A stretch of 64,000 nucleotides of DNA from the NCBI GenBank assembly GCA_030620095.1, contig JAUTXW010000114.1, positions 496,001 through 560,000 on the forward strand, read 5' to 3'. The notes beneath the pieces were generated by a model, which saw only the letters and a program-made list of their open reading frames with translations, had not been told where the DNA came from and searched no databases. This stretch comes from Kuschelorhynchus macadamiae (taxonomy: Eukaryota; Arthropoda; Insecta; Coleoptera; Curculionidae). Below are positions 35,360-48,379 of this stretch, piece after piece; the first letter of the stretch is position 1; each line of letters begins with the position of its first letter. The position numbers and the translations under genes are program-made.

Positions 35360-37375
35360 TTCAGCAATATAGCAAGTTGGCGAATATGGAATGTCAGTTA
35401 ACATTACAACCAAGTGGAAGCAAGAGGAAACTTGTATATAAGCATCGTATCTTTCAAGAAAAGTGGGAATTAGAGTTTTTTTGCTGTGAAATGAAAGAAA
35501 AACTTATTTGTTTGATTTGTAATAGTACAGTCGGTGTCCCAAAATTATATAATATAAAACGTCACTATGATATTCAAAAAACTATGTTTGACAAGTATAC
35601 AGGCATGGTCAGAAACGAAAAGTTAAATAAGTTAAAATCACGGTTGAAAGATCAGCAGCTTATGTTTACACGTCCAAAGCAAGAAAATGAATCTGTCCTT
35701 TAAGCGAGCTACGTACTGTCGGAGTTGATCGCGAAACACTCAAAAACATTTGCCGAAGGTGAATTTATAAAAGAGTGCCTTGTAAAGGCCGCGGAAATTG
35801 TAAGTCCCGGGAGCGTGAAGGCATATCAAAATATATCCTTGTCCCGGAATACTATCGCTGAAAGAGTTACTGAGTTGGCTGATAATATAAGTGATCAGAT
35901 AAAAACAAAATCAGACTCTTTCATTGCATTTTCTATTGCCTGTGTCGAAAGTACGGATGTGTGTGGTGTGGCGCAACTTGCTGTTTTTCTTCGTGCGGTC
36001 GATACAGATATCAATATGTATGAAGAATTACTCGAATTAGTACCATTGCATGATACAACAACTGGGAAGGATATTTTCAATGATGTTTATTGAGTTCTGC
36101 AAAAGTACAATTTAGATTTGTCAAAACTGTGTTCCGTTACAACAGACGGAGCTCCTTCAATTACTGGAGAAAAAAATGGCTTTGTTAAAATATTACAGAC
36201 AAAGGTCGGTGTGAGAAACGGGCAGTGACAAACCAGATTTTCATCATATTCATTGTATAATTTACCAAGAAGTTTTATGCTTAAAAGTGATCAAGTTGGA
36301 AAGTGTTTTAAAGTCAGTGAAAAAAATTATAAACTTAAGGTCACGAGGCCTTAATCAGCGACAAATTTCTGCATTTTTACGTGATTTAGAAAGTGAGTAC
36401 ACTGGTTTACCATATTATGCAGAGGTGCGATGGCTTTCGTGTTCTATGGTACTCGACCGGTTTTGGAAACTCAAAGAAGAAATACGCGTTTTCATGAAAA
36501 CAAAAGGAGAAGATGTCAGCTTATTATGTGATGTACCTTTTTTACAAGATCTTTCATTTATGATAGATATCACAAAACACTTTTCGGACTTAAATACGAA
36601 ATTGCAAGGACCACGTCAAGTTATTACAGATATGCGTGATCATGTGAAAGCTTTCAAGTGTAAAATGATGTTGTGGGAAAAACAGTTAGCAGAGGATAAT
36701 TTGTCACATTTTCTGACTTGTAAAGCATATCAAGAAAGCACAAGTGTCCCAATATCATACAGAATATATTCAGAGAAAATGAGAAGCTTTCTGGCAGAAT
36801 TTGAGAAGCGTTTTCAAGATTTTAAGACCCAAGAAAGCAATTTTTCTCTATTTACTGGTCTTTTCACTATCGATATTGATAAAGTTCCCCCTCACTTGCA
36901 AATGGAAGTAATTGTGATTCAGTGTCAGACCCATTTAAAACAAAAATTTGATAGTGTTGGTACATTCGAATTTTATAAGTACTTGCCTGTTCAACACCAA
37001 GAAATGAGAAAATTTGCCTGTAAAATCCTGTCAATATTTGGAAGTACCTATAAGTGTGAACAACTATTTTCTTTGATGAAAGGAAACAAATCTCCCGCAA
37101 CATCACGATTGACGGACGCACACTTGGACGCAGTTTTAAAAACAGACAACTTAATTAAAGACAAAAGATGTCAAATATCTGACAAAAGAATTTAATGTTT
37201 GTAGTTTTTTGTAATGCCCTTTTTATTGGAAATTTAATAAACAGACTGGTCCTATAATAGTCTTTTTCTCAAGATTTTTAGTAGTTTGTCTTCTTTAGAT
37301 AAGGTTTTGCGGCCCACCTAGTCGATGGTCTTCATGCTTTTGGCCCACCAATGACTTTGAGTTTGACATGGCTGT
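35360..37375 (+). pseudogene. hAT transposase relic (GTF2IRD2/ZBED-like)
   Basis: Plus strand. 35386-35703: KRKLVYKHRIFQEKWELEFFCCEM, then LICLICNSTVGVPKLYNIKRHY, a BED-like C-x2-C...H zinc finger. 35725-36093: FAEGEFIKECLVKAAEIVSPGSV, LSRNTIAERVTELADNI and DSFIAFSIACVESTDVCGVAQLAVFLRAV, the hAT RNase-H-like region start. 36100-36230: CSVTTDGAPSITG with a catalytic Asp. 36287-37195: FLRDLESEYTGLPYYAEVRWLS and the C-terminal dimerisation region FACKILSIFGSTYKCEQLFSLMK. Stops at 35701, 36091 and about 36226 break it. 37350-37375 (GAGTTTGACATGGCTG) resembles a hAT right end; a left end was not found. Confidence 0.85.
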
Positions 37376-38119
37376 TCTAAAGGGATAGAAAAAAGTGGTT
37401 TCACTGCCTATCCTTAGAACCTTTTATTTGGAATGCTAATTGATGGTCGGCTCCATATTCACTACAAGGCATATAATTGCGACAAGATCACCAAAGATAT
37501 TTAAAACTTTCCGACGATTCCCTTGATAGATTTTGGATGTGATTTAAATGCTAAGGGTATCTGCAACCCCCATTCATCATGTTTATTTCTGCTGCGGACT
37601 TTTAAATATGGTTAAACAATGATGCGAAGAGGCGTTTGCCCACAAGAAGACCGTCCTTGTCCTTCCACACGCAGCTATCTGGAAATGCTTATAAACTTAA
37701 AATGTGAATTAAAGAAGTACTAGTGTCCTTAAGAATGGGTTGTTGAGCGGCTTAGAGGTGGGGCTTACTTACATTTGTATGTATTATGTAAACTCATTTA
37801 GCCATCATTTGTCATGCTATTGAGAAAATCATCATATTTTTCATAAAATAAAGCAGTCGTACGAGCATATATTTAAAATTAACCTAAACTAGCCTCAAAA
37901 ACCCGTATTACGTAGACAATTAATAGGTAGGCCTGAGTAGGTATAATGTACAGACAAGGAAAAAACAGAGGAAACAAAGCTAACTAGTGTACTAATTCTG
38001 AATATTCTAAGTCTAAACTCTTACTCTGCATCTTTTTATGTACTCCAAGCATATACTTTCTAATTTATTAATTTTGACTGCATTTTACATTAATATTGAG
38101 TGTGACATTAGCAGTAATT
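37376..38119. other. Noncoding stretch
   Basis: No gene or clear repeat recognised. Confidence 0.4.
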
Positions 38120-38600
38120 TTAGTTAACGTAATTTTGAAATCGTATTGGATAGAGCTGTGTTGAGTTTGTAATTGAATAAACGGTGATTTAGATTGTGGT
38201 TTCTTTCATTATTACAAGAGCATAGAAGACTATTACTGAGACTCATTTTGATAAATTCATTGACATTTGCATGCCCAACTAGAAATCGAAAATAAGATAT
38301 ACATAAATGTCTTGCAATATTTATATAGTGAATCAAAACCTTTAGGTTGAGTTCAGGATATATTGATGTATATGTATTTTAGGTATTATTATAGTATTCA
38401 AAGATTTCAAAATGATAAGATGATATTAGAAATACTTAATTTGTAAATTTGATCAATCAGAGCATTGTTTCGAACTCTCATATTTCTAATTACAAATCTT
38501 TCGGCCAGGATTTTATGTCGGATACATAATGGTTGTTCATTACATTCAGCTAAGAGAGCTTGTGTAGGAGTCGAACACGTAATATGTTAATTAATATTTA
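38120..38600 (-). pseudogene. Non-LTR retrotransposon C-terminal fragment
   Basis: Minus strand. About 38585-38410 reads TPTQALLAECNEQPLCIRHKILAERF, typical of the post-RT segment ('P..ALL.E.g..PL..R...La..f'). 38336-38124 reads YFRFLVGHANVNEFIKMSL then LCSCNNERNHNLNHRLFN, the RNase H-end/Cys-His block of I- or R1-related LINEs. The fragment lacks RT and endonuclease. Confidence 0.65.
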
Positions 38601-38626
38601 AAGCAGGACTTTTTAATATACAGTGT

Positions 38627-40700
38627 GTCCCAGATTCCTTTCTTTATATAGGTATCTCGGCTCCTATTATACCTACAGCACAGGTTAAATGGGAAAAATT
38701 TAAGAGGGAACGCATTTGATATCCGGCTTCAGATTTACGATCGGTCAATTGGTTTTGGAAATATAGGCGAAAAACCGAAAATGGCGGATTTCGTTTTTCG
38801 CCAGGAAATCCAAAACGGTAAATTTGACCGGTGTCAAAATATGATATTATTCGGACACTTTTTTAAGACGAATAAGACGACGTGTATGACATGTCTCCAT
38901 CGTCTTTTGTTATACCGCAACCCTCATCAACTTTCATTTTTCTTATGGCCGCCATATTGGATTTTTCGATTTTTGAAAAGAGCGTAAAATTTCCAGTCTA
39001 GTTATTTCTCACAAGTCCATAAAAGATTTGAGTATCATCGATATATCACACTTCCTAAAGTTAGGTCTCAATTTTTTCTAAGGAGGCCATGATTTATTTC
39101 TCACAGGATTACATTAATAAGTAACTAATTTATTAAGCGCATTGAGTTTTCAATGCAACATGAACGTAAATAAGAACTAAAAAAATCTGAATAAATTCTT
39201 AATACTTTGTACCCGGGTTACATTAATTTAGAGATTTGCAAAATGTCGTCCATTTGCATCGTGACACTTCTGACAATTGGTGACTGGCTTTCACACAACC
39301 CTGGCAAGTGTATTTTCGTTAATAATTCTAAATGTATCCAAAACTCTTCGTCTCAGGATTTCTATGGTCGTAGGGGGATCAAATTCATAGACCTCATTCT
39401 TCGTGTGACCTCAGAGGTAGAAATCCAAGGACGAGAGGTCAGGGGATCTAGGAGGCCAAAATATTGGATCATTATTCAAATAACTATTTCTTCAAACTGC
39501 TCTCTTAAGAAGTTCATGACTTGAATGATGTTGAGAGCCGGACATCCATCCTGTTGAAACCAGGTTCTTCTAAACTCATCTTCCGTTAGAGGAGCTCGTA
39601 AAACTGGACAACCTGGTTTCCCAATTAAAAAAGGTAAGTTAGATTAAATTACTAATGACCCCACACCAAACGTTACTTTCAAATCTGGTCTGTAGATGTC
39701 TCTCTGCCACTTCGTGAGGGTTTTCCAGAGACCAATGATGACTGTAGTGCCTCGACAATTCGTAAACCTACTCTCAAAGGACCACAAGACATGATTTACA
39801 AAATCGGGATTTTCATTACTCTTCCTAGTATACCACTCACAGAAGCGTAGTCGTCTTGGAAAATCAGTTTCCTTAAGTTCTCGAACTATTATGGGTTTGT
39901 ATGGATAGTACTTATTCTTTTTTAACACTCTCTAACCTTTGATTTTGGCACATACATTTCCTGTTCTACAGTTCTTATCGATGCACTAGAGTTTTCATTG
40001 ATAGCTTGTAAAATGTTTCTGTCGCGATTTTCATTGTCAGTATTGTATCCGCTTCTAGGTTGTTCGAGGGCCCCATAGTTAATTAGGTAATGTTGGCTTT
40101 TCTGTGTGACTGCAAGTACAGCGCTAACATATCAAACTTTTCTTCACTGGAATAGGGAATACCGGCCATTTTCAACAGGTCTCGACAATTTGTGTGTAAG
40201 ATTTAAGATTTTTATTGAGAGAAAAGCGTGCTACTTATTAAAAAACAACTTTGACACTTTCAAGTATTTAACTCCAAAGTTAAAGCCCACTTTTGTTACA
40301 AATAAAGCATGGCCCCCCTTAGAAAAATTTGTGACCTAACTTTAAATGTGATATTTCGATGATACTCAAATCTTTTATGCACTTGTGAGACATCACTAGA
40401 CCGGAAATTTTACGCTCTTTCTAAGACTCGAAAAATCCAATATGGCAAGTTGGAGGCGGGTTGCGGAATAACAAAAGACGATGGAGACATGTCGTGCACG
40501 CCATTTTATTCGTCTTAAAACAGTGTCCCAATAATGTCATTTTTTGAGAGCGGTCAAATTTACCGTTTTGAATTTACTTGGATATTTCCAAAACCAACGA
40601 AATATCGAATACGCTAAGTTTCCTTTAAAACTTTTCCCATTTATCATTTGCTGTAGGTATGTATACGGAATATTATTATAAAAAACGCAATTTTTGGAAT
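38627..40700 (-). mobile_element. Second DD41D mariner-like element with ~450 bp inverted repeats
   Basis: Starts CAGTGTGTCCCAGATTCC (38631) and shares its terminal repeat with the element at 8237-10711. Left arm about 38631-39110 and right arm about 40285-40700 are inverted copies. The transposase is eroded: minus frame 39644-39928 has LKKNKYYPYKPIIVRELKETDFPRRLRFCEWY and NENPDFVNHV, and the catalytic part at 39330-39600 is frameshifted. A remnant of the transposase intron donor survives at about 39632-39655 (GTAAG changed to TAATT), with the rest of the intron and adjacent exon deleted. Left and right copies of the repeat keep the outermost sequence that the tandem-array copies lost. Confidence 0.8.
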
Positions 40701-41685
40701 TACTTAAGAAAAACGCAAATTTTGCCTCTATACGCAAACTTTACGCTCTTTGAGCAGCTGAAGATCTAATCCCAAAACCTGAATTTTTATAGGAAGGCCA
40801 AGGTAAGTAAAATAAAGCTTCTCAAACTTGTTTCGCTAAAGAAATCAAAAATTCAGTTTGTCCGATTCACCCAATTTCGAACCTATCTATCTAAAGATTT
40901 AAAAGTTGAAATATACAATGATATAAAACTACTAACATATTTACAAAGAAACTCGCCAATAAGTACGTTATAATTATCCACACCATCATATATTTCATAG
41001 TTTTCAGGTGTAATTTTAAAACTATAATAATAGTTTCGGCGGGACCTCATTCGTAAAATAATTAAACAACGACACTTGTAGATATTGATAATAATAATTT
41101 ATTTTTTCTTTATTAGTTAGCATGTCAGTACAGAGTAATAATTTAAAAAAATTACAAAAATTCAGTCCTATTTTAGAGTCTAGATTTTGGTCCTAGATTT
41201 AAAATGATAATCCAGATTATGTATTGTTCTCATTGTTATGCAGGACTGAAAATTGAAATCTTCTATCGTTTGGTGGTTAGATCTTATAACGAAGTTTCTT
41301 ACGACATTTGCAACCGTTATTTTCAACAGGATCATCGCTTGTGTTTTCCCTGCAAAAGAAGAAATTACTAAATGTAAATGAAATAATTTTTTCTATAATT
41401 GTTATGAACACGTCCAAAAAAAACTACAACCAGCAAGGTCTCAAAACGACTAATTTTGCATATCGTGGGAAATTATTTCCTACGGCTCAAATTACTAGTA
41501 TGTAATTGGTCAATTCCAAGATTTCACATTTCACAGCATTTTAAATAACTATATTTCGTTAGTGTCTGCTCTGTTAATGTCGGTTTATGTTCTAGTTTTT
41601 AATATCAAAATGTCAAAAATATTTAATTTTTTTTGTCATTATAAGTAACATTGCATTTTTATTTTCTTTTTTCAAAAAGGCTGAA
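40701..41685. other. Noncoding stretch
   Basis: Short direct repeats of AACGCAAATTTTGCC type near 40685-40745; otherwise AT-rich, no gene recognised. Confidence 0.4.
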
Positions 41686-41689
41686 AGCC

Positions 41690-43330
41690 TAAACACTAGA
41701 TACCGTAGTTAATTCAGGTGAAGAGAGGAAACATTTATTGATGCGAGATTAAAAGGCTTTCAGAATAGAAGAAAAGGCAAAGGCCTTTGCTGGTGATCCG
41801 GATACTCTGCGAATAAAGGAATTAGCAAAATGGGAGGTCCTTGGTATTTGCAGCCGGTGGAGGGTTGCATGTGGATCGATGCTCCTCGTTTCTTCCTAGC
41901 GGAAATAACTTAGAAAACCGCCATAATGGATGATAATTCTTCAGAACAGAATTTGTGGTAGGATCTGTAAAACAAATACAGATCGCTCACAATTCGACGA
42001 TGCTGTAGTGAAGTAACCTCCTTTCTGATGGTTGGATCATCAAGCAGGCCTATAGCTCTTCTTTGGATCAACAGAGTCTAGGATGTTAAGGATTGAAGAA
42101 GAAGCTGCTTCCCATATATGCGAGCAATACTCAAGACTGGGTCTGATTTGCGAAGGGTAAAATATTTTTGAGCTCGGAGAAGGAAACCCAATTTTTTTGC
42201 GGCCGCTGTGGTAATTTAGGTGATGTGATCATGCCAGCTAAGACCTTTCTGAAAAGTAATACCAATAAGGCAAAATGATTTGATTCAAGCATTTGATTAT
42301 CATTGAGTATTGAAAGATAATTTGTGAATCAGTCTTGGAAACAGGTTTGGGGAAATGTATGTCGGAGTGTAGTGTACTATTGTCAGCATAGTAGTGAATA
42401 GCTTTGCTGTTAAAAAAAACAGATCATTGATGTGTGGAGGAACTGAGAGATGCCAATACTGAACTCTGTAGAACGCTTGCGCTAATTTTGTGGCAGTCAG
42501 ATGAATGACCATCAACCACTACAGCAATACTTCTGTTGGAAAGAAAACTGACAATCCAAACAAACAAACAAACAAAAGTATGCTTTACTGCCGCAGAAAA
42601 ATTTTACAATTTTATGGACAAAGCAAAATGTTTATGTCCAAGGCAATAATTTAGGCTTAACCGTGGAATTTGATGGACTTCCCCAGTTGTTGGTTACGAA
42701 GGAAGAAGATCTGTTCTGGACCTTTGGTGGCGAAAGCCATATTGCCTGTCATTAATAAGTTTATACTTTTCAAGGTAATTTAAAATATCAGTACTTAAAT
42801 ATGTCTCCAATGCCTTTTTCATAATAATTGGTAGTGGGGATATGGGTCTGCAGTTAGAGAAAAGAGTTTTGAATCTATGATTTGAAACAAGCTGTACACG
42901 AGCAAATTTTCGGCTGGTAAATTGCGCTTGCCATAAGACACTTGGAATAATTTGGTAAGGATATGAGCCAGTTCAGAAGCGTATTTTTTAAGACTACGAC
43001 CGGAATACTATCAAGGCAGGAGAACCTTTTGGTATTAAGTCGTTAGAGAATACGTCGTACCCTGAAGGTAATGTCGTGCGTGTTCTATGACAGAGGTGGT
43101 ACTGATGGAACGGGAAAAAGAAGAGGAAGGATTAAAGTAGAATCTGCGGAGAATTATTTTGGAGAATAACTAAACCAAAAGCTCAATTTTTGCCTTAATA
43201 AGATAATTTCATCTCCGGAATAAGGATCAAAATGAGATTTGCAGAAGTTAAGATTAATGTTTAGAAATCCCGCAATCCATCCCATTCAGTAGAATTAAAG
43301 GATCAAATTGCATAAGGTGGCATAGATTCT
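41690..43330 (-). pseudogene. Jockey/CR1-like LINE reverse transcriptase, minus strand
   Basis: Minus strand from about 43090 down, in broken frames: YDVFSNDLIPK.., LKKYASELAHILTKLFQVSY, NDRQYGFRHQRS (the 'QYGFR' block, 42740s), CLGHKHFALSI, then a VDGHSSDCHKISASV..SSVLASL block, HYYADNSTLHSD (degraded YADD, about 42370), FQKGLSWHDHITYITTAAAKKLGFLLRAQKYF (42160-42250), SIARIYGKQL, LLIQRRAIGLLDDPTI and FYRSYHKFCSEELSSIM, ending in ..AFSLFEKRK near 41690. Many stops. The block series is the classic C-terminal two thirds of a jockey/CR1 ORF2. Confidence 0.8.
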
Positions 43331-44493
43331 ATAAGTTCCAATTATTTTGGACACAAAAAAATGGAAAACTGATATGGCTTTGCGTAACTAGTGAGATAGA
43401 GGTCCAATGGGTTTTGGCTATGTGTAACGATGCGCGGAAAGTAGTTCCAAAATAGGCCCTAACCATTTTTTACTATAAACGGTAAAGTCTCCAGGGATAA
43501 TGTTTTCAGAGGAAGTTAACTCAAAGATCAGGAAATCCAGTTTAGCAGAAAGAAGAAATGGAGTATATGACATATTTAAAAGAAACTTTTGAGTGTGACA
43601 TATTTAAAGCAACAATATGAATGTGACCGGGATCGACGAGAAAAACAGGTCTTGGTGCGGTATTATCACGTGGCCAACTGAGGTCTGACAGCTCATATAA
43701 TCGCTGTCATCGATTGATACGAATATGAAAAAAATAGTTATATTTCCAAGTTATTTTGTTTTTACGGCAAATTTAACTTTAGTGACCTCTGCTGAGGAAT
43801 TTGACAAGCGATAGGATAAGTTTTCTAAATGCGCAATGAATATAGTAACAGACTAATTTCTCCTCTATCTTATTTGTTCCCAGATCATTATCTCCATTAG
43901 AAGAATATTGGCGAACGTTGCAGCAAACCTGAAGTTTGTGATTCCTTAAAAAATTAAAAATCCAAGTTAATTTCACAAGTATACTTAAATTTAAACAAAG
44001 TTATGCGAATCTGATCTGATTTTGATTAAACTTTGAAAGTGTTATGATAATTATCAAATAAATCAATTTTCCAAAAGCTTTTTTGATTTTTTCCAAAATA
44101 AATATTTTTTTCTCAGGAGGCTATGTTTTGGTATCCAGGCATAACTTTTGATGCTAAACAACTTTTCTTAATAACATTTTGCTGAATCTTTCGAAATAAG
44201 GGTACTTTACTCTTGCACGATTTTAATATTTTTTGACCCACCCTGTATGCGGTTTGACATGCAACCATTCTAAGTACACTTCATGTTGTGTAGTTAATAA
44301 AAAAAAATCCATATGTTGCACACTTAAATGACCACACTGTACATCAGTTGGATTCTAATCAGTTACAAAGAATTACGACACAAATGCTAAAAAATAATTA
44401 AATAAAATGAGATCAATGGAGTAACTTTAAAGTTCTAGTATAGCCCTGTATGGTAAAAAACAGACAAAAATATTGGCTAAATATTTTCCTTAC
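43331..44493. other. Noncoding stretch 3' of the P450 heme exon
   Basis: In P450 orientation this is downstream of the heme-binding exon. The expected last exon (the ~50 residues after Cys-Ile-Gly) was not found here or further left. Confidence 0.4.
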
Positions 44494-44673
44494 CAATGCA
44501 GTCCCTAGGACCTGCAGAAAAACCTAAAAATGAATAAGGTTTAATCTTTGATTGATTTTCTGGTAAAAACCTAGTGGGGTCGAATTTCAGTGGATTAGGC
44601 CAGTTTTCCGGATCTCTGTGAACGTGGAAAATGCTCAGCATGCAAGAAGTTCCTTTAGGAATGACATTTGAAC
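44494..44673 (-). CDS. Cytochrome P450 (clan 4), heme-binding exon of the right gene
   Basis: Minus strand, 180 bp, acceptor TTCAG (44674-44675), donor GTAAGG (44488-44493). Translation: SNVIPKGTSCMLSIFHVHRDPENWPNP, then the PERF-equivalent FDPTRFLPEN, then YSFLGFSAGPRDCIG with the FxxGxRxCxG heme-ligand Cys. The incoming phase (GT TCA) fits the previous exon's ACA G exactly. The exon is unbroken. It belongs to the same gene as 51756-51918, 53801-53869, 63324-63483 and 63689-63858. Confidence 0.93.
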
Positions 44674-45887
44674 CTGAAAAAAATCACAAATTACAAACTT
44701 AAATAAAAATGGAATTGTATTGTCAAAGAAACATTTTTCGTATGAACAAATAAAAAATAGGTTTGAATTTAATTATTTTATATATTTTTACAAATTAATA
44801 TTTTTCTAATATTGGAGGTAAAAGAGGTATACAATATATCTCAGATAAAAAAAATTCTATGTCGGATAAATTAAGACAAAACTGAATTGAAATTGAAAAT
44901 ATTTGAGCTACTTTCAGAAATTTTCGTGAAAAATAATCTATATATTTAAAATACTAAGCCAGATTTTACAGCAAGGGTGTGAGAGACTTGTACTGCACCA
45001 ATTTACATGATTGTTTTCAAATGATCGTCTGGTTACTAAGATCTTTCAACACTATTTTTGGTATTGTTTTAATGCGTATTTTTTTCTATAAAACCAATAT
45101 GCTTTTCTTCAATAACATTTATTGACGATGTGGTGAATGCGCCCCATATTCCTCTAGTTCTACTGGAAACTCATCGCGCCATCTAAAGCAAAAGGCAGAA
45201 CAAGATCTGCCGGACCTGCTAGTAGATTTTATATTGCTATAGACACATTTTGCTCTACAAGATGGAACACTTTTTTTACTTAGGTTTTTGATGCCTCTGT
45301 CCGCCCAAAATCTCGATATATCACACATTTACATTTACTTTTCATAAGCAATTCGATCTAACAGTCTCCTTTTAACACATTAAGTCTTAAGGGGAAGTCC
45401 TAAATTTGCCAATCAATTTATATAGTATGACACGTCATTGTTTAGAAAAATCAAGATCCAAGATCCGTTTTTAAGAAAAGGTTGACCGTACGCTGAGCAA
45501 ATATGAAACGTGAGAATTAAAATTTGAATGCCAGTTTGTAGAGCTCAAAAACTGATTCACTATATATAGTGACATTTTTTTTACAATATCTTAAAATATG
45601 AATATTAAATAATTTTAAATATTAAAAAAGATATAAATATTAATAGATAATTTCTACTAACCCCATAGAGTATTCCAAATTTTTATAGTAACCCTAAGAT
45701 GTATAAAATGATATTGAGTCCACAGTTCTGCAGGCGCTATGTTAGGTAGCGCTCAAAAATTGGCTATAAGGGTGAGATTTATTTAACAAAACAATATCTT
45801 TTTTAAAAAGTCGAGAAAAAATAAATCACGGTAAGGTTAGCTCAAATATCAGAGAATATGTCTGTAACCACCTAAAAAGGATAAATG
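44674..45887. other. Intron of the right P450 gene with an unrecognised ORF
   Basis: Mostly AT-rich. A 69-codon minus-strand ORF at 45119-45328 (MCDISRFWADRGIKNLSKK..RWRDEFPVELEEYGAHSPHRQ) is of protein-like composition and is followed by AATAAA on the same strand, but no family is recognised. It may be an exon piece or TE tail. Confidence 0.3.
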
Positions 45888-46145
45888 TACAGGATTGTTT
45901 TTTTATAATTTGCTACCCCCTGAGATACTTATTTTTTCAAGATACAAAGAAATGATTCCTACAAAAGTAGGGAATTTCCTAAAGATTTACATGGCGGCAA
46001 TTTTGAAAACAAAAGGCGATCGGAAAATCACTAAATCACCAGTGTGAACTTGTGATTTTAAATGGGACACCCTGTATTTTTTGAGATTTTTGGATTCATC
46101 CTCAAAACAAAACAGTAATTTGTAAAAAAAAATATGTTTCATGTG

Positions 46146-46193
<48 letters not shown>

Positions 46194-47678
46194 ACGATAA
46201 CAAACAAACGAATAAACAAAACAAGAAATAGAAATTAATATTTTTACAGCCAGTTTACGTGACCCCCTCCATTATCCAAGCAATTTTGAGACACTCTAAC
46301 TTCATACACTATTTTTTGTCCAACTCGTTAACACTGTCCGTTCTATTATGATACATATATCCTTTAGGTATCCCCACAAAAAATTGTCCAAAGGTGTAAA
46401 GTCGGGACTGCTCGCGGGCCAATGAATATGGTCATATTTGCCAATCCACAAATTATATCGAGCATTTAAAAAATCTGTGACCTCTCGAATGTTGTGTGGT
46501 GATGCCACCATCTTGGTGCCAAATTATTTGGTTATAAGTGTTTAAAGGAAGCTGCTCCAAAAAAATGCTCAATTTCGTTATTTAATAGATTTAAATACCG
46601 TTCCTCCGTTAATATACCTTCAATAAATATCGGACTAATAATTTGGTTTCCAAAGAAGCCGCACAACACATTCATTGACTTCCGCTCTTGTCTCTTTCGC
46701 TCTTCAATTATATGTGGATTTCTTGTTGCCCAATGGTGCTTGTTGTTTCTATTAAACATTCCGGCTGTGGTAAAACAAGCCTCAGCAGACGACAAAATCC
46801 TTCTGAATAACAGCATATCTTGCCTCGGTCTGGTCAGCATATCCTCACAAAAGTGGAGGCGTTGGTTAAAATGATCGTTGGTTAATAGTTGCACTGGTCT
46901 AATTTTATTCGGGCGATATCGATTTTTTTTAGCACTGAACGGATGTAGAACCTCGATTTTCCGGTTATCCGAGAGACGTCCGGAATCGATCTGCTTGACT
47001 TTTCTAAAAATTAGTTTTAATGAACTTTTAGACTACCTCAATTTTTCCTAATTAATTCCTCGTTCAAGACAAATGCTCGTTTTCTTTGCATCTGCAAGGA
47101 TTTTCTTTGTGCGTGGTTTTTTACTATATATGCAACAGTTTTTCTTAAGGGAACTCTTGCACCAGGATCCAGCAGGCTGGATTGTCGCACGGCAATCGAC
47201 GCATTATTAGCATTTGCAAGTTGAAGAATTTTTAGTTTTTCTTCTCCGGTAAAATCAATAAAATATTTTACTTACGAATCAAAGTAAGTGTTTTGTTTTT
47301 GTTGGTGACATTCCATAGGTAAAGCGATTTCATCATTTCATGGGTACCGTGATTTAAGTATGGCTGCATATCTGTGAAATTGTCATATGTGGTAACTTTA
47401 AAGTACAATAAGTAAAAAACTACTGTTCCGAATATAGACAAATTAAATATTTTTGGAAAGGGGAGAGTGAGGAGAATCCAATAATGTCAAAAAATACAGG
47501 GTGTCCTACTGAAAATAACAAAGTTGATGGTGATTTGTGATTTTCTGATCGTCTTTTATTTTTAAAATTGCCCCATGTAAATCTATAGGAAATTCCCTAT
47601 AACTGTAGGAACCATTTCTTTGTATCTTGAGGAAATAAGCCTCTCAGGGGGTAGCAAATTATAAAAAGTAACCCTGTA
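45888..47678 (-). mobile_element. Mariner-like element with ~190 bp inverted repeats
   Basis: Flanked by TA. Left arm from TACAGGATTG (45888) to about 46075, right arm 47497-47678 ending ACCCTGTA; both include 'tttgctaccccctgag' and its inverse. Transposase on the minus strand: 47270-46920 N-terminal part in shifted frames (LQLANANNASIAVRQSS; RKTVAYIVKNHAQRKSL), 46894-46532 NDHFNQRLHFCEDM, ACFTTAGMFNRNNKHHWATRNPH (first catalytic block) and GFFGNQIISPIFIEGILT, then after a shift at about 46515 HNIREVTDFLNARYNLWIG and SSPDFTPLDNFLWGYLKD (third Asp). A frameshift right after the second catalytic QDG makes it inactive. A short (TA)n at 46148-46192 lies between the left arm and the gene. Confidence 0.85.
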
Positions 47679-48375
47679 CTAAAGGGCCTAATAAGACATA
47701 GGTAAATTCACTGCTAATGACAAGTAAGTTTTCTTAGAAACCTATCAGGCAGATCATCTTTGGAGCCGGTCAATTTTTAACTGTACCATGTCCTTGTTCT
47801 ATTGTAACATTTTTCATCAGTACAGATCTCGTTGTTATGGAAGTTAAATCAATATAATAATATAATAAATGTACGGAATATTTTATGAGGTAGGTTAGGT
47901 TTGATGAGATTTGGTGCAAAGAAGTCAGCGCGACAATTTAATAAGGACTGAAAAAAATTTCGGGCCTATATTAAAAAAAGATTTTTTAACAAAACCTATA
48001 CTGTTAGGTGGATCAGTCCCGTTGTCATTAAGTTTGACCCAAATTATAAACCACTATTAAAAACATAATTAATTTGACTTGCAGAAATTCAGATATGAAA
48101 TAAGTGCGCCCCTATTTGTATTACTATTATTAAACTGTCTCCAATTTCGAATCATAACTCAGGGTGGTCCGTAATGAATGCGTCAATTAATAAGGTACCA
48201 ACTTGTTTTTGCATGACTATATAGCTATTCTGATAGCAAAATATGATGAACCTGAACTTTAATTATTCAATGCGAGCGAAAATAATAAATAATTACTAAC
48301 GTTATAGTTTTAAATAAATAAATTTTTTATAAAATAAATTTACTTAGGTTTTGATAATTGCAATAAACGTGCAAA
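47679..48375. other. P450 intron, noncoding
   Basis: AT-rich sequence between two mariner relics; no gene recognised. Confidence 0.4.
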
Positions 48376-48379
48376 ATGT

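Noticed and set aside
43779..43976. Minus-strand ORF as a P450 terminal exon
   Set aside because: Position is suitable but the translation lacks any post-heme motif and no acceptor in the right phase was found.
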